Both the position numbers and the translations under genes were made by a program. Below, piece by piece: positions 1 to 8,824 of a DNA stretch of 26,441 nt (positions are counted from its first letter, which is position 1; each line of letters opens with the position of its first letter). The stretch comes from Aminidesulfovibrio sp040307135 (lineage in GTDB: Bacteria; Desulfobacterota; Desulfovibrionia; Desulfovibrionales; Desulfovibrionaceae), in the NCBI GenBank assembly GCA_040307135.1, contig JAWRKD010000082.1:1-26441 (forward strand), given 5' to 3'. The notes beneath the pieces were generated by a model, which saw only the letters and a program-made list of their open reading frames with translations, ran no database searches and was not told the origin of the DNA.

Positions 1-408
1 GAGCACGGCGTTCTCGCCCGGCAAAAGCTGCGGCAGGAACCGCTCCAGGCTCGCGTTGTCCCGGCCCGCAATGGCCGCGCTGTGCAGGCCGCCGGGCTTG
101 AACAGGGCCGCGTAGCCGCCCCGGACCTCCAGGACCCGCGCGCCCTCTGCCATGCCTTGCTCCGGCGCGCCGGGCCGAAGCTCGATGCGCTGGCCGGCCG
201 CCACGCAAAAGCCCTTGGCCCGGGCCTTTCCGTCCACCAGCACCTGGCCCGCTTCCCAGGCCCGCCGCCGTTCGCGCAACGAGGCCCCGGGCAGGAGCAG
301 GACCAGGGCCTGGTCCAGCCGCGCGCCGTGCAATTCGTCCGGGACGATGACCGCTTCCATGCCCCCCGTCATACGGCCGAAGCAGGGCCCCTGCAAGCAA
401 GCGCTCAT
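1..408 (-). CDS. RluA-family pseudouridine synthase, 5' part only (runs off left edge)
   Basis: Reading the minus strand from the start gives an open frame to base 1 with no stop. The N-terminal part looks like an S4 RNA-binding domain (RLDQALVLLLPG followed by AGQVLVDGKARAKG). It is followed by FKPGGLHS, which matches the KPxGxxxH segment that opens the catalytic domain of RluA/RluC/RluD-type 23S rRNA or tRNA pseudouridine synthases. The catalytic HRLDxxTSG segment would lie outside the window, so activity cannot be judged. The start is uncertain: ATG codons at 408, 372 and 360 are in frame. The one at 408 has AAAGG directly against it, which is too close for a normal ribosome site. The one at 360 follows a G-run and begins just before the S4-like sequence. 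The gene is divergent from the ornithine cyclodeaminase-family gene. Confidence 0.75.
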   Translation of the reverse strand, partial: MSACLQGPCFGRMTGGMEAVIVPDELHGARLDQALVLLLPGASLRERRRAWEAGQVLVDGKARAKGFCVAAGQRIELRPGAPEQGMAEGARVLEVRGGYAALFKPGGLHSAAIAGRDNASLERFLPQLLPGENAVL

Positions 409-411
409 CCT

Positions 412-440
412 TTGACGCACGGGCGGAAAGGTCCTACACA
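412..440 (+). promoter_or_regulatory. Possible sigma70-type promoter for the operon starting at 495
   Basis: TTGACG at 412-417 (5 of 6 matches to the -35 consensus) is followed after exactly 17 bases by TACACA at 435-440 (3 of 6 matches to the -10). The predicted transcript would start near 447, leaving a leader of about 48 bases before the ATG at 495. The -35 box lies just upstream of the left-hand gene's most distal possible start. Seen by eye only. Confidence 0.4.
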
Positions 441-494
441 GGGGCATCGGCGGTCTTTTTCCCGCCCCCAATCCGACCCGCCAAGGAGCCTTTC

Positions 495-1484
495 ATGACC
501 TTCGACGTGCTCTGGCTGTCCCGGGCCGACCTGGATTCCCTGGGTCTCGGCATGCCCGCCATCATGGACGCCGTGGAGCAAGGCTTCGCCTGCCTGGGCC
601 GGGGCCAGGCCGAAATGCCCGCCAAGATCGGCATCCACCCGCGCGAGGACTGCTTCATCCACGCCATGCCTTGCTGGCTCGGCGGGGACCTGGACCGCTG
701 CGGCATCAAGTGCGTGTCCGGCTACCCCCCGAACCAGAAAAAGGGCCTGCCCTACATCACCGGCGTCATGATCCTCATCGACCCCGAGACCGGCGTCACC
801 CGCTCGGTCATGGATGCGGGCTGGATCACGGCCTGGCGCACGGGCGCGGCCTCGGGCGTGTACGCCAAGCATTTCGGCGATCCGGACTCGGAGGTGGTCT
901 CGGTCATCGGCCTGGGCGTGCAGGGCAGGGTGAACCTCCTGGCCTTCAAGGAGGTCTTCGCCCGCATCAGGCAGGTGCGCTGCTTCGACCCCGTGGCCGG
1001 ACAGCCGGATCGCTTCCTCAAGGACATGCAGCCCGGGCTGCCGGACGCCGAATTCGTGGTCTGCGGGGACGCGAAATCCTGCGTGGCCGGGGCCGACGTG
1101 GTGGTCACCTGCACGCCCATCGTGGAAAAGCCCAGGCGCTTCGTGCCCCGGGCCTGGCTCAAGGCGGACGTGCTGGCCGTGGCCGTGGACTACGACTCGG
1201 CCCTCAGCGAAGACGTCATGGCCGCCACGCCCTGCTTTGTCTGCGACAACAAGGGCCAGTACCTCTGGACCCGGGACCAGGGCGTGTACTTCCAGAACGG
1301 CTACCCGGACAAGGCTCGGGTCTATGCGGACATGGGCGAGATCTGCGACGGAAAAAAGGCGGGGGTCCGCACCGGCCTGCGCGGGGCCGTGCTCATGGGC
1401 ATCGCCAGCCACGACGTGATGACCGCCTCCCTGGCCTTTGACCTGGCCAAGGCCAAGGGCCTGGGAACCACGGTGCGGCTCTGA
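495..1484 (+). CDS. Ornithine cyclodeaminase / mu-crystallin family protein
   Basis: 329 aa, the usual length for this NAD(P)-binding family, which includes ornithine cyclodeaminase, alanine dehydrogenase (archaeal type) and imine reductases. The start has AAGGAG six bases upstream. A Lys in GIKCVSGYPPN (residue 72) and ITAWRTGAASGV (residues 111-122) match conserved substrate and cofactor segments. GLGVQG (139-144) is the Rossmann dinucleotide-binding turn. The segment that in true ornithine cyclodeaminases reads DCPGKxE reads VDYDSA here, so ornithine is probably not the substrate. The real reaction is unknown: it could be an imine or ketimine reductase, or an amino acid dehydrogenase. The stop overlaps the next gene's ATG by one base (TGATG), so the two are probably translationally coupled. 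The adjacent exporter-type transporter suggests a link to amino acid or amine metabolism. Confidence 0.85.
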   Translation: MTFDVLWLSRADLDSLGLGMPAIMDAVEQGFACLGRGQAEMPAKIGIHPREDCFIHAMPCWLGGDLDRCGIKCVSGYPPNQKKGLPYITGVMILIDPETGVTRSVMDAGWITAWRTGAASGVYAKHFGDPDSEVVSVIGLGVQGRVNLLAFKEVFARIRQVRCFDPVAGQPDRFLKDMQPGLPDAEFVVCGDAKSCVAGADVVVTCTPIVEKPRRFVPRAWLKADVLAVAVDYDSALSEDVMAATPCFVCDNKGQYLWTRDQGVYFQNGYPDKARVYADMGEICDGKKAGVRTGLRGAVLMGIASHDVMTASLAFDLAKAKGLGTTVRL

Positions 1485-2356
1485 TGTCCGGCTACCTTCT
1501 GGTGCTCTGCGCGGCCGTGCTCTGGGGGCTCATCGGCCCGCTGTCCAAGTTCGTCTTCGCCGAGGGGATCACGCCGCTGGAAGTGGCCTTCTGGCGCTCG
1601 GTCATCGGTTGGGGGCTGTTCGCGGCCCAGGCCGCCCTGTGCGGGGCGGGCCGGGCTCAGACGCGCGACCTGCCCATCCTGGCGGCCTTCGGCTTGGTGG
1701 GGGTCTCACTGTTCTACGGCTCGTACCAGGTGGCCATCGGCCTGGTGGGCGCGGCCCTGAGTTCCGTGCTGCTCTACACGGCCCCGGCCTGGGTGGCCCT
1801 GCTCTCGCGCCTCGTGCTGGGCGAGTCCATGAGCGCGGCCAAGCTGGCCGCGGTGGCCGCCACCATCTTCGGCGTGGCCTGCGTGAGCCTGTCCGGCGGC
1901 GGCACCATCGAGCCCTCGGCCCTGGGCGTGCTGGCCGGGCTCACGGCCGGGTTCACCTACGCGCTCTACTACATCTTCGGCAAAAAGTACCTGGGCCGCT
2001 ACGGCACGGCCACCATCTTCCTCTACGCCCTGCCCGTGGGCGCGCTGGGGCTCTGGCCCTTCGTGCACTTCGCGCACAAGAGCGCCGCGGCCTGGGCCTT
2101 CCTGATCCTGCTTTCGGCCACCACCACCTGGGGGGCCTATTCCGTGTACTATGCAGGCCTGCGCCGCCTGGAGGCCACCCGCGCCGCGGTGGTGGCCACC
2201 ATGGAGCCCGTGATGGCGGCCTGGCTGGCCTGGTGGTGGTGGGACGAGCGCTTCGGCCCGGCGGGCTACCTGGGCAGCGGGCTCATCCTCGCGGCCGTGC
2301 TGCTCATGGTGGCCGAGGGCGCGCGCCGCAGCCGCGGCGTGGGAGAGCCTGCGTGA
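1484..2356 (+). CDS. EamA/DMT-superfamily transporter (RhaT/YdcZ-like), ten membrane helices
   Basis: 290 aa made almost entirely of hydrophobic segments arranged as two EamA-type halves of about five helices each. The N-terminus (LVLCAAVLWGLIGPLSKFVF) is typical of the first EamA repeat. The second half begins near ALGVLAGLTAGFTYALYYIF, and the family-typical LEATRAAVVATMEPVMAA segment lies in the second repeat. The short C-terminus is basic (ARRSRG) and likely cytoplasmic. These proteins move amino acids, amines, purines or other small metabolites across the inner membrane, often outward. Substrate cannot be told from sequence. The gene overlaps the preceding ornithine cyclodeaminase-family gene by one base and the following addA by four bases (GTGA). 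The likely partner in function is the upstream enzyme rather than addA. Confidence 0.88.
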   Translation: MSGYLLVLCAAVLWGLIGPLSKFVFAEGITPLEVAFWRSVIGWGLFAAQAALCGAGRAQTRDLPILAAFGLVGVSLFYGSYQVAIGLVGAALSSVLLYTAPAWVALLSRLVLGESMSAAKLAAVAATIFGVACVSLSGGGTIEPSALGVLAGLTAGFTYALYYIFGKKYLGRYGTATIFLYALPVGALGLWPFVHFAHKSAAAWAFLILLSATTTWGAYSVYYAGLRRLEATRAAVVATMEPVMAAWLAWWWWDERFGPAGYLGSGLILAAVLLMVAEGARRSRGVGEPA

Positions 2357-5300
2357 GCGGCCCCCGCATCCGGCAGGTCAAGGCCTCGGCCGGGTCGGGC
2401 AAGACCTACGCCCTCACGGCCCGTTTCCTGGAGCTCCTGGACCGCGCCCGGCAGGAAGAGCCGCGCATGGCCTGCCGGGGCCTGCGGCCCGAGTCCTATT
2501 CCTGGCCCGAAATCCTGGCCGTGACCTTCACCAACAAGGCCGCGGCCGAGATGAAGGAACGGGTGCTCGCGGCCCTCAAGCGCTGCGCCCTGAATCTCAC
2601 GGGTGGCCAGCGCGCGGACTGGGACCCGCAGCGCGCGGCCGGGGTGGTGGAGACCGTGCTCCGGCGCTACCACCGCCTGAACATCCGGACCATCGACAGC
2701 CTGCTCGTGCTCCTGCTGCGGCTTTTCGCCCTGGACTACGGACTGCGGCCGGACTTCCAGGTGGCCCTGGAGGAGGACGACCTCTTCGCCCCGGCCTATG
2801 AGCGCTTCGTGGACGCCTGCGCCGACCCGCACGGCCCGCAGCGCGCCCTACTCCTGCGCGCCCTGGCCACCTTCCTGCACTTCGAGAACCGCCCCGGCTT
2901 CAACCCGGAGCGCGGCATCCGCGAGCGGCTCTTCGAACTCACCGGCCACCTCCAGGCCGAGCCCGCGGGCGTGCTCACGGACCAGGAGGACATGGCCCGG
3001 CTCCTGGACGCCCGCCGCGAACGCTTCCTGGAGACCGCGACCCTCCTGCGCTCCTTCCTGGACGAATACGCCCTGGCCCCGGACAAGCGCTTCCTCAATT
3101 TCCTGGACAAGTGCCAGGCCCTCACCGGCTTTGACGAGCCGCGGGACTCGGCTTACGCCGCCAAGACCTGCCTGGCCGAGTGCCTGACCAAGGCGGGCAA
3201 GGGCCGGGTCACGGAGGAATGCGAGCGGGCCTACGCCCTGTTCAAGACGGCCTGGGCCGGCTACCGCCGCGAGTGGGCCGCCCTGGAAGGTGCCTACGCC
3301 CTGGCCCCGGCCCTGGAGATCGCCCGGGAAATCCTGGCGGCCATGGCCGAGGAGGCCCGGCGGCAGGGCGTGGCGCCCATGGCCTCCCTGAACGCGGCGG
3401 TGCGCGGCCTGCTGGCGCGTGAGGAGGCCGTGCCCGAGGCCTACTGCCGCCTGGGCTCGCGCCTCCACCACCTGCTGGTGGACGAGTTCCAGGACACAAG
3501 CCGCGCCCAGTGGGCGGCCCTGGAGCCCCTGGCCCGGGAGTGCCTGTCCAAGGGCGGCAGCCTGTTCTGCGTGGGCGACGTGAAGCAGGCCATCTACGGC
3601 TGGCGCGGGGGCGACGCCTCGCTCTTCGACGAGTTGGGCGCACGGCCCGGCCTGGCCGACCTCACGGACGGGGCGGCCCGGGAAAGCCTGCCCCGCAACT
3701 GGCGCAGCGCGCCCCGGGTGCTGGACTGGAACAACGCCTTCTTCACCGCCCTGGCCGAGCCGGACACGGCCCGCGAGTTGGCGGACCGCTGTCTGGAGAA
3801 CGCGACCGAGGACGAACGCGAGGCCCTGGCCCAGGACATCGCGCGCACCTTTGCCGACGCCCGCCAGGACCAGCGGCCGGACTACAATGGCCCCGAGGGC
3901 CTGGTCCGGCTCACCCGCCTGCCCGCAACGGACACGGCCGAGGAGGCCCGCGCCCTGGCCCTGGACGCCCTGGAGCCGCTGGTGCAGGACCTGGGCGGCC
4001 GGCGGCCGTGGCGCGACCTGGCCGTGCTCGTGCGCGACAACAAACAGGCCGGGCTGGTCTGCGAGCGGCTGGTGGCCCTGGACATCCCGTTCATCACCGA
4101 GAAGAGCCTGCTCCTGGCCCGGCATCCCGTGGTGCGCCAGCTGGCCGCGCTCCTGGCCTTCCTGGACTTCCCGGCCGACGATCTCTCCTTCCTGACCCTG
4201 GTCACGGGACCGCTCTTCCAGGGGACGGCGGGCCTGGAGCCCGCGGCGGTCACGGCCTGGCTCATGGGCCAGAAGCCCGGCAACCTGGGCTTCAAGTTCC
4301 GCCAGGCCTTTCCCCAGGCCTGGGCCGCCTGGCTCAAGCCCTTTTTCGACCAGGCCGGGCTGCTCACGCCCTACGACCTGGCCCAGGCCGCGGTGCGGCG
4401 CTTCCAGGCCCTGGAGCGCAACCCGGACGCCGAGCTCCACCTGCGCCGCTTCCTGGAGGTGGTGCACCTGGCCGAGGGCGACGGCCGCCGCTCGCTCTCG
4501 GCCTTCCTGGACTACTGGCGCGACCAGGGCGCGGAGGAGCAGGTGCCCCTGCCGGAGAACCTGGACGCCGTGCGCGTGCTCACGGTGCACAAGGCCAAGG
4601 GCCTGGAGTTCCCGGTGGTCCTGGTCCCCTTCCACCACTGGCCCATGCGGCCCCACGACGGCTTCGCGGTCCTGGACATCGGGGAACGCCGCGTGCTCAC
4701 GCCCCTGCGCGCGGCCCTGGGCGGGGAATACCGCGAACGCACGGGCCGCGAAATCCGCGAACAGCTCCACCTGCTCTACGTGGCCTGGACCCGGGCGCGC
4801 GAGGAGCTGCACGGCTTCTATCCGGCCCCCAGGGGCGAGGAGAAGCGGCCCCCGGCCCTGGCCGCCATGGACCTGCTTCTGGACCCGGAACAGGCGGTGA
4901 TCGAGCGCGGGCAGCCCGGCCCGGGCAGTCCCCGGGAGCGCGCCGCGGCCCCGGCGCCCCGGCCTGTCCCGGCCCAGGCCCCGGACGGGGAGCTGCTCTC
5001 CTGGCTGCCGCGGCTGCGCGTGTTCCGCCACGCCCTGGAGGACGTGTTTGAGGACCAGCGCCGCCGGGGCGAGATGGCCCACCGCGCCCTGGAGCTGCTG
5101 CGGCCCACGGGCGACGACGCGGCCGACGCCCTGCGCGCCGCGCGGCTGGCCCTGCTCGATTTCCCGGCCACGTCCCCGGAGCGCGAGGCGGACATCGCGG
5201 GCCTGCTGGCCTGGGTCCTGTCCCGGCCCGAGCTCAAGGACTGCCTGGGCCAGGGCCTGGCCGAGGCCGAGGCCCTGGACGCCGAGGGCCGCAACATCCG

Positions 5301-5487
5301 CTGCGACCGGCTGGTGCTGCGCCGGGACGAGGCCGTGGTCCTGGAGTACAAGACCGGCAGGCCCGACCCCGAACACGAAACCCAGGTGCGGCGCTACCTG
5401 GACCTGGCCGCGAGGCTGCGGCCCAGGGCGCGCGGCCTGCTCGTCTATCTGGACCGCCGGGAGGTCCGGGAGGTGACGCATGGCTGA
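2353..5487 (+). CDS. addA: AddA-type helicase-nuclease (UvrD-like helicase with C-terminal PD-(D/E)XK nuclease)
   Basis: 1044 aa from a GTG start that overlaps the transporter stop (GTGA), with GGGAGAG five bases upstream. The open frame extends further upstream but that part is a shadow of the transporter gene. Superfamily 1 helicase motifs are complete: Walker A ASAGSGKT (residues 11-18), VTFTNKAAAEM (Ia), DEFQDT (377-382), GDVKQAIYGWRGGD (III), NWRSAP (IV), VRVLTVHKAKGLEF (about 740-753) and LLYVAWTR (807-814). The C-terminal RecB-type nuclease shows GEMAH (H910), D985 and the LEYKTG core (997-1002). A second nuclease in the following gene fits AddAB rather than RecBCD. The product resects double-strand DNA ends in the cytoplasm to load RecA. 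Slightly shorter than classic AddA. Confidence 0.88.
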   Translation: MSGPRIRQVKASAGSGKTYALTARFLELLDRARQEEPRMACRGLRPESYSWPEILAVTFTNKAAAEMKERVLAALKRCALNLTGGQRADWDPQRAAGVVETVLRRYHRLNIRTIDSLLVLLLRLFALDYGLRPDFQVALEEDDLFAPAYERFVDACADPHGPQRALLLRALATFLHFENRPGFNPERGIRERLFELTGHLQAEPAGVLTDQEDMARLLDARRERFLETATLLRSFLDEYALAPDKRFLNFLDKCQALTGFDEPRDSAYAAKTCLAECLTKAGKGRVTEECERAYALFKTAWAGYRREWAALEGAYALAPALEIAREILAAMAEEARRQGVAPMASLNAAVRGLLAREEAVPEAYCRLGSRLHHLLVDEFQDTSRAQWAALEPLARECLSKGGSLFCVGDVKQAIYGWRGGDASLFDELGARPGLADLTDGAARESLPRNWRSAPRVLDWNNAFFTALAEPDTARELADRCLENATEDEREALAQDIARTFADARQDQRPDYNGPEGLVRLTRLPATDTAEEARALALDALEPLVQDLGGRRPWRDLAVLVRDNKQAGLVCERLVALDIPFITEKSLLLARHPVVRQLAALLAFLDFPADDLSFLTLVTGPLFQGTAGLEPAAVTAWLMGQKPGNLGFKFRQAFPQAWAAWLKPFFDQAGLLTPYDLAQAAVRRFQALERNPDAELHLRRFLEVVHLAEGDGRRSLSAFLDYWRDQGAEEQVPLPENLDAVRVLTVHKAKGLEFPVVLVPFHHWPMRPHDGFAVLDIGERRVLTPLRAALGGEYRERTGREIREQLHLLYVAWTRAREELHGFYPAPRGEEKRPPALAAMDLLLDPEQAVIERGQPGPGSPRERAAAPAPRPVPAQAPDGELLSWLPRLRVFRHALEDVFEDQRRRGEMAHRALELLRPTGDDAADALRAARLALLDFPATSPEREADIAGLLAWVLSRPELKDCLGQGLAEAEALDAEGRNIRCDRLVLRRDEAVVLEYKTGRPDPEHETQVRRYLDLAARLRPRARGLLVYLDRREVREVTHG

Positions 5488-8371
5488 GCCCGTGCGCATC
5501 GTGCCCTGGAACAACCCCTTCATCCCGGCCCTGGCCCGGCATCTGGCCGGGCTCTGGGAGCAGGGGCCGGAAAACCTCCTGGTGGTCTTTCCGCACGACC
5601 GGCCCCGGCGCTACCTGAAACAGGCCCTGTCCGCCCTGCCCGGCCTGCCCCGGCCCACGCTCCTGCCCGCCATGCCCGGGGTGGACGACCTCTTCGCCTC
5701 CCTGGCCCGCGACCTGCGGCCCGCGCCCGCCCGCCGCGCCCAGCGCCTGGACCTCTGCGGCCTGCTCTACGAGATCGTGGCGGGCCTGCGCCGGGAGGGC
5801 CGCGGGCTCCTGGCCCAGCTGCCCCTGGAGCGCCTGGACTTCTTCCCCTGGGGCCTGCGCCTGGCCACGCTCCTGGAGGAATTCCTGCGCCACGACCTGA
5901 CCCCGCCGGACCTGGACCAGGCCCAGGGCGAGGTGGAGCCCTTCGCCGGGGCGCTGCTGGAGCAGCTGGGCAGCATCTTCGCGGCCTACCTGGCGGCCCT
6001 GGAGGAACGCGGCTGGAGCACCCCGGGCCTGGACTGCCGCACGGTCTGCTCCAGCCTGGAACAGGCCCTGGCCGCGCTTTCGGCCAAGACCGTGATCCTG
6101 GCCGGACACTACGCCCTGTCCGGGGCCGAGGACCGGCTCTTCCGCAGCCTCTGGGAGCGCGGGGCCCAGGTGCTCTGGCACACGGACCCGGCCCTGGCCC
6201 AAGGGCTGCCGCCCCACTGGTGCGCGGCCGAGCACGCCTCCTGGCTCGCGGCCTGGGGCGCGCGGGCCGAGCTGGCCGAGGAGCCCCTGGCCAGGACCAT
6301 GCCGCGCCTGCGCTTCCACGAAGGCTTCGACCTGCACTCCCAGCTGGCGGCCCTGGAGACGGAGCTGGCGGACGCGCCCAAGAGCACGGCCGTGGTCCTG
6401 CCCGACGCCGGGTCCCTGATCCCCGCGCTGCACCACCTGCCCGGCCGGGACGTGAACATCAGCATGGGCTATCCCCTGGAGCGCTCGGCCCTGTTCCAGC
6501 TGGTGGACAGCGTGCTCACGCTCCAGGAGAACCGCACGGACCAGGGCTATCTCTGGCGCGACGTCATCGCCCTCATCCGCCACCCCTACCTCAAGATGCT
6601 CCCCGTGGCCGGAACCCAGCCCCTGCGCTTCCTGTTCCACGGCTGGGAGGAACTGATCCGCGCGGGCCGCAAGCACCTGGATCCCTGCGGCCTGCCCCTG
6701 GATTTCGACCCGGACCTGACCCCGGAGGCGGCGGACGAGGCCCGCGGCCTGGCCCGGGACATCCTGGACCGCTGCCTGACTGCCTTCGAGACCCCGCGCA
6801 CCCTGGAGGGCCTGGCCCGCGCCCTGGAGGGCCTGGCCGGGCTCCTGCACGAGCGCGGGGCCGGGCTCTGGAAGCGCCACCTCCTGGACGCCGAGTGCCT
6901 GTTCCGGCTCTTCACCCGGGTCACGCCCGCCCTGGCCCAGAGCGCCATCAGCCGCGACGAGTACCCCCGCGACCTGCTCTTCTTCATCCTGCGCCAGTTC
7001 TGCTCCGAGGAGCGCATCTCCTTCGAGCCCGAGCCCCTCACCGGGCTCCAGGTCATGGGCGTGCTGGAGACCCGGCTGCTCCACTTCGACAAGGTCTGCG
7101 TGCTGGACGCCGTGGAGGAACACCTGCCGGGCCAGCCTGCAGCCGATCCACTCCTGCCCGATCCCCTGCGCCTGCTCCTAGGCCTGCCCGATTCCCGCCA
7201 GCGCGACGCCGTGGCGGGCTACAACCTGCACCGGCTCCTGCGTGGAGCCTCCGAGGCCGTGCTCTTCTACAAAAACGGGGTCACACCCGGAGCGCTGGAC
7301 AGCAAGAGCGTGCGCAGCCGCTTCGTGGAAGAGCTGCTCTGGGGCCTGGAGCAGGAGGCAGGCAGGCTCATCGAGGCCTCGGACCGGCCGCCGCTGCTGG
7401 CCGCCTCGTTCCGGCTGGGGCCCATCCCCTGCTCGGTCCCGGCCGTGGTCAAGGACCAGGCCGTGCGCGACCGGCTCCTGGCCCAGCTCACGTCCCAGGG
7501 CCTCTCGCCCTCGCGGCTGGATGACTACCTGGCCTGCCCCAAGCTCTTCTTCTTCCGCGTGCTCACGGGGCTCAAGCCCCTGGCCCGGGTGGACGAGGAA
7601 GGCGCGCCCCAGGCCGTGGGCTCCCTGGTGCACCAGGTCCTGGAGGACTTCCTCACCCCGCACCTGGGCCGCACCCTGCGGCTCTGCGACCTGGACGCCG
7701 GGGATCTGGGCCGCGGCTTCCTCCAGGCCCTGGAGGCGGACCAGGGCCTGGCGGCCATTCCCCTGGACCGGCGCCTGGCCCTGGGCCTGGCCGGACGCCA
7801 CCGCCTGGAGAGCTATCTCCGCGCCCAGCAGGAGGAGACCACGCTCCTGGCCCTGGAGCGCAAGGTTTCGGCCGTGATCCGGGCCGAGGGCCTGAGCGTG
7901 CCCCTGCACGGCGTGCTGGACCGCGTGGACCGGCGCGACGGCGGCCTGGTGGTCCTGGACTACAAGACCGGGGCCTTCCTGCCCAAGCCCCGGGCCGGGG
8001 TCTGGCAGGACGAGGGGCTCTGGAACCGGATCGACTCCTGGACCCCGTCCGAGGCGGACGACGCCGCGCTGGAAGAGCTGGCCCACGCCCTGCGCGCGGT
8101 GCAGCTGCCGCTCTATCTCTGGCTGGCGGCCCAGGACGCGCCCGCCGCGCCGGTGCGCAACGCGGGCTGGATCAAGCTGGCGGACAGGGGCCAGGAGATC
8201 CTGCTCCTGGACCAGGAGGCGGACGACGACCTGCGCGCCCTGGTGCTGGATGTCCGCGTCCCGGCCTTGACCGCGTTCCTGATCCGGCACATGGTGACGG
8301 CCCCGGCGTTCCTGCCCCGGCCGGGACAACGTTGCGAACACTGCGATTTCCGCGAGACCTGCGGAGCATAG
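5480..8371 (+). CDS. addB: AddB-type subunit with PD-(D/E)XK nuclease and iron-sulfur cysteines
   Basis: 963 aa; the ATG lies inside the end of addA (8-base overlap), implying coupled translation and a stoichiometric complex. The N-terminal half resembles an inactivated helicase: LLVVFPHDRPRRYLKQAL stands where a Walker A would be, so no ATP site is visible, as in proteobacterial AddB and RecC. The C-terminal third is a RecB-family nuclease with GSLVHQVLEDF, D814 and LDYKTG (D827, K829). Four cysteines frame it in the AddB pattern: C686 in YLACPKLFFF, then C952, C955 and C961 in CEHCDFRETC, expected to hold a 4Fe-4S cluster that staples the nuclease fold. It acts with AddA in recombination repair. 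The family is often annotated only as PD-(D/E)XK nuclease. Confidence 0.87.
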   Translation: MAEPVRIVPWNNPFIPALARHLAGLWEQGPENLLVVFPHDRPRRYLKQALSALPGLPRPTLLPAMPGVDDLFASLARDLRPAPARRAQRLDLCGLLYEIVAGLRREGRGLLAQLPLERLDFFPWGLRLATLLEEFLRHDLTPPDLDQAQGEVEPFAGALLEQLGSIFAAYLAALEERGWSTPGLDCRTVCSSLEQALAALSAKTVILAGHYALSGAEDRLFRSLWERGAQVLWHTDPALAQGLPPHWCAAEHASWLAAWGARAELAEEPLARTMPRLRFHEGFDLHSQLAALETELADAPKSTAVVLPDAGSLIPALHHLPGRDVNISMGYPLERSALFQLVDSVLTLQENRTDQGYLWRDVIALIRHPYLKMLPVAGTQPLRFLFHGWEELIRAGRKHLDPCGLPLDFDPDLTPEAADEARGLARDILDRCLTAFETPRTLEGLARALEGLAGLLHERGAGLWKRHLLDAECLFRLFTRVTPALAQSAISRDEYPRDLLFFILRQFCSEERISFEPEPLTGLQVMGVLETRLLHFDKVCVLDAVEEHLPGQPAADPLLPDPLRLLLGLPDSRQRDAVAGYNLHRLLRGASEAVLFYKNGVTPGALDSKSVRSRFVEELLWGLEQEAGRLIEASDRPPLLAASFRLGPIPCSVPAVVKDQAVRDRLLAQLTSQGLSPSRLDDYLACPKLFFFRVLTGLKPLARVDEEGAPQAVGSLVHQVLEDFLTPHLGRTLRLCDLDAGDLGRGFLQALEADQGLAAIPLDRRLALGLAGRHRLESYLRAQQEETTLLALERKVSAVIRAEGLSVPLHGVLDRVDRRDGGLVVLDYKTGAFLPKPRAGVWQDEGLWNRIDSWTPSEADDAALEELAHALRAVQLPLYLWLAAQDAPAAPVRNAGWIKLADRGQEILLLDQEADDDLRALVLDVRVPALTAFLIRHMVTAPAFLPRPGQRCEHCDFRETCGA

Positions 8372-8379
8372 GAGACCGT

Positions 8380-8823
8380 ATGGAATACGCACAGGGCAAG
8401 ACAGGACGGGTCTTCGTGGTCCGCCTGGGCGACGGCGACCGGCTGCCGGACAGCGTGGAGCGCTTCGCCGCGGAACAGGGCGTCACCCGGGCCGTGTGCT
8501 GGCTCCTGGGCGGGGCCGGCGGCGGCAGGCTGGTGGTCGGCCCCAGGGACGCCGCGGTGCTGCCGCCCGAGGTCATGCTCCAGCCCCTGGACGGGGCCCA
8601 CGAAATGGCCGCGGTGGGCACCCTCTTCCCGGATTCCGAAGGAAAACCCAGGCTGCACATGCACGCGGCCATGGGCCGGGGCGGCGAGACCCGCACCGGC
8701 TGCGTGCGGCCCGGCGTGGACATCTGGCTGGTGGGCGAACTCGTGATCCTGGAGCTCCTGGACCTGCCCATGTCCCGCAAAAAGGACGCGGCCAGCGGCC
8801 TGGAACTCCTGACCAGGGACTGA
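8380..8823 (+). CDS. PPC/DUF296-domain protein
   Basis: 147 aa from the ATG preceded by AGGAGA, eight bases after the addB stop. The frame is also open further upstream into addB, but that extension lacks a ribosome site and is a shadow. The whole protein is one PPC (plant and prokaryote conserved)/DUF296 domain: HEMAAVGTLF, then PRLHMHAAMG (H93, H95) and a VGELVILEL strand. Prokaryotic members are small trimeric proteins sometimes annotated as DNA-binding; the His residues bind metal in some structures. The third conserved His, usually in a GGH turn, appears replaced by Cys108 (RTGC). The cellular role is unknown. It is only one base from lhgO, so a link with the oxidase is more likely than with addAB. 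Confidence 0.82.
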   Translation: MEYAQGKTGRVFVVRLGDGDRLPDSVERFAAEQGVTRAVCWLLGGAGGGRLVVGPRDAAVLPPEVMLQPLDGAHEMAAVGTLFPDSEGKPRLHMHAAMGRGGETRTGCVRPGVDIWLVGELVILELLDLPMSRKKDAASGLELLTRD

Positions 8824-8824
8824 C

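Noticed and set aside
2848..7123. Two long minus-strand open frames opposite addA and addB (891 and 629 codons)
   Set aside because: They lie antisense to clear helicase and nuclease motifs, have biased Gly/Gln/Arg/Pro composition and no convincing ribosome sites.
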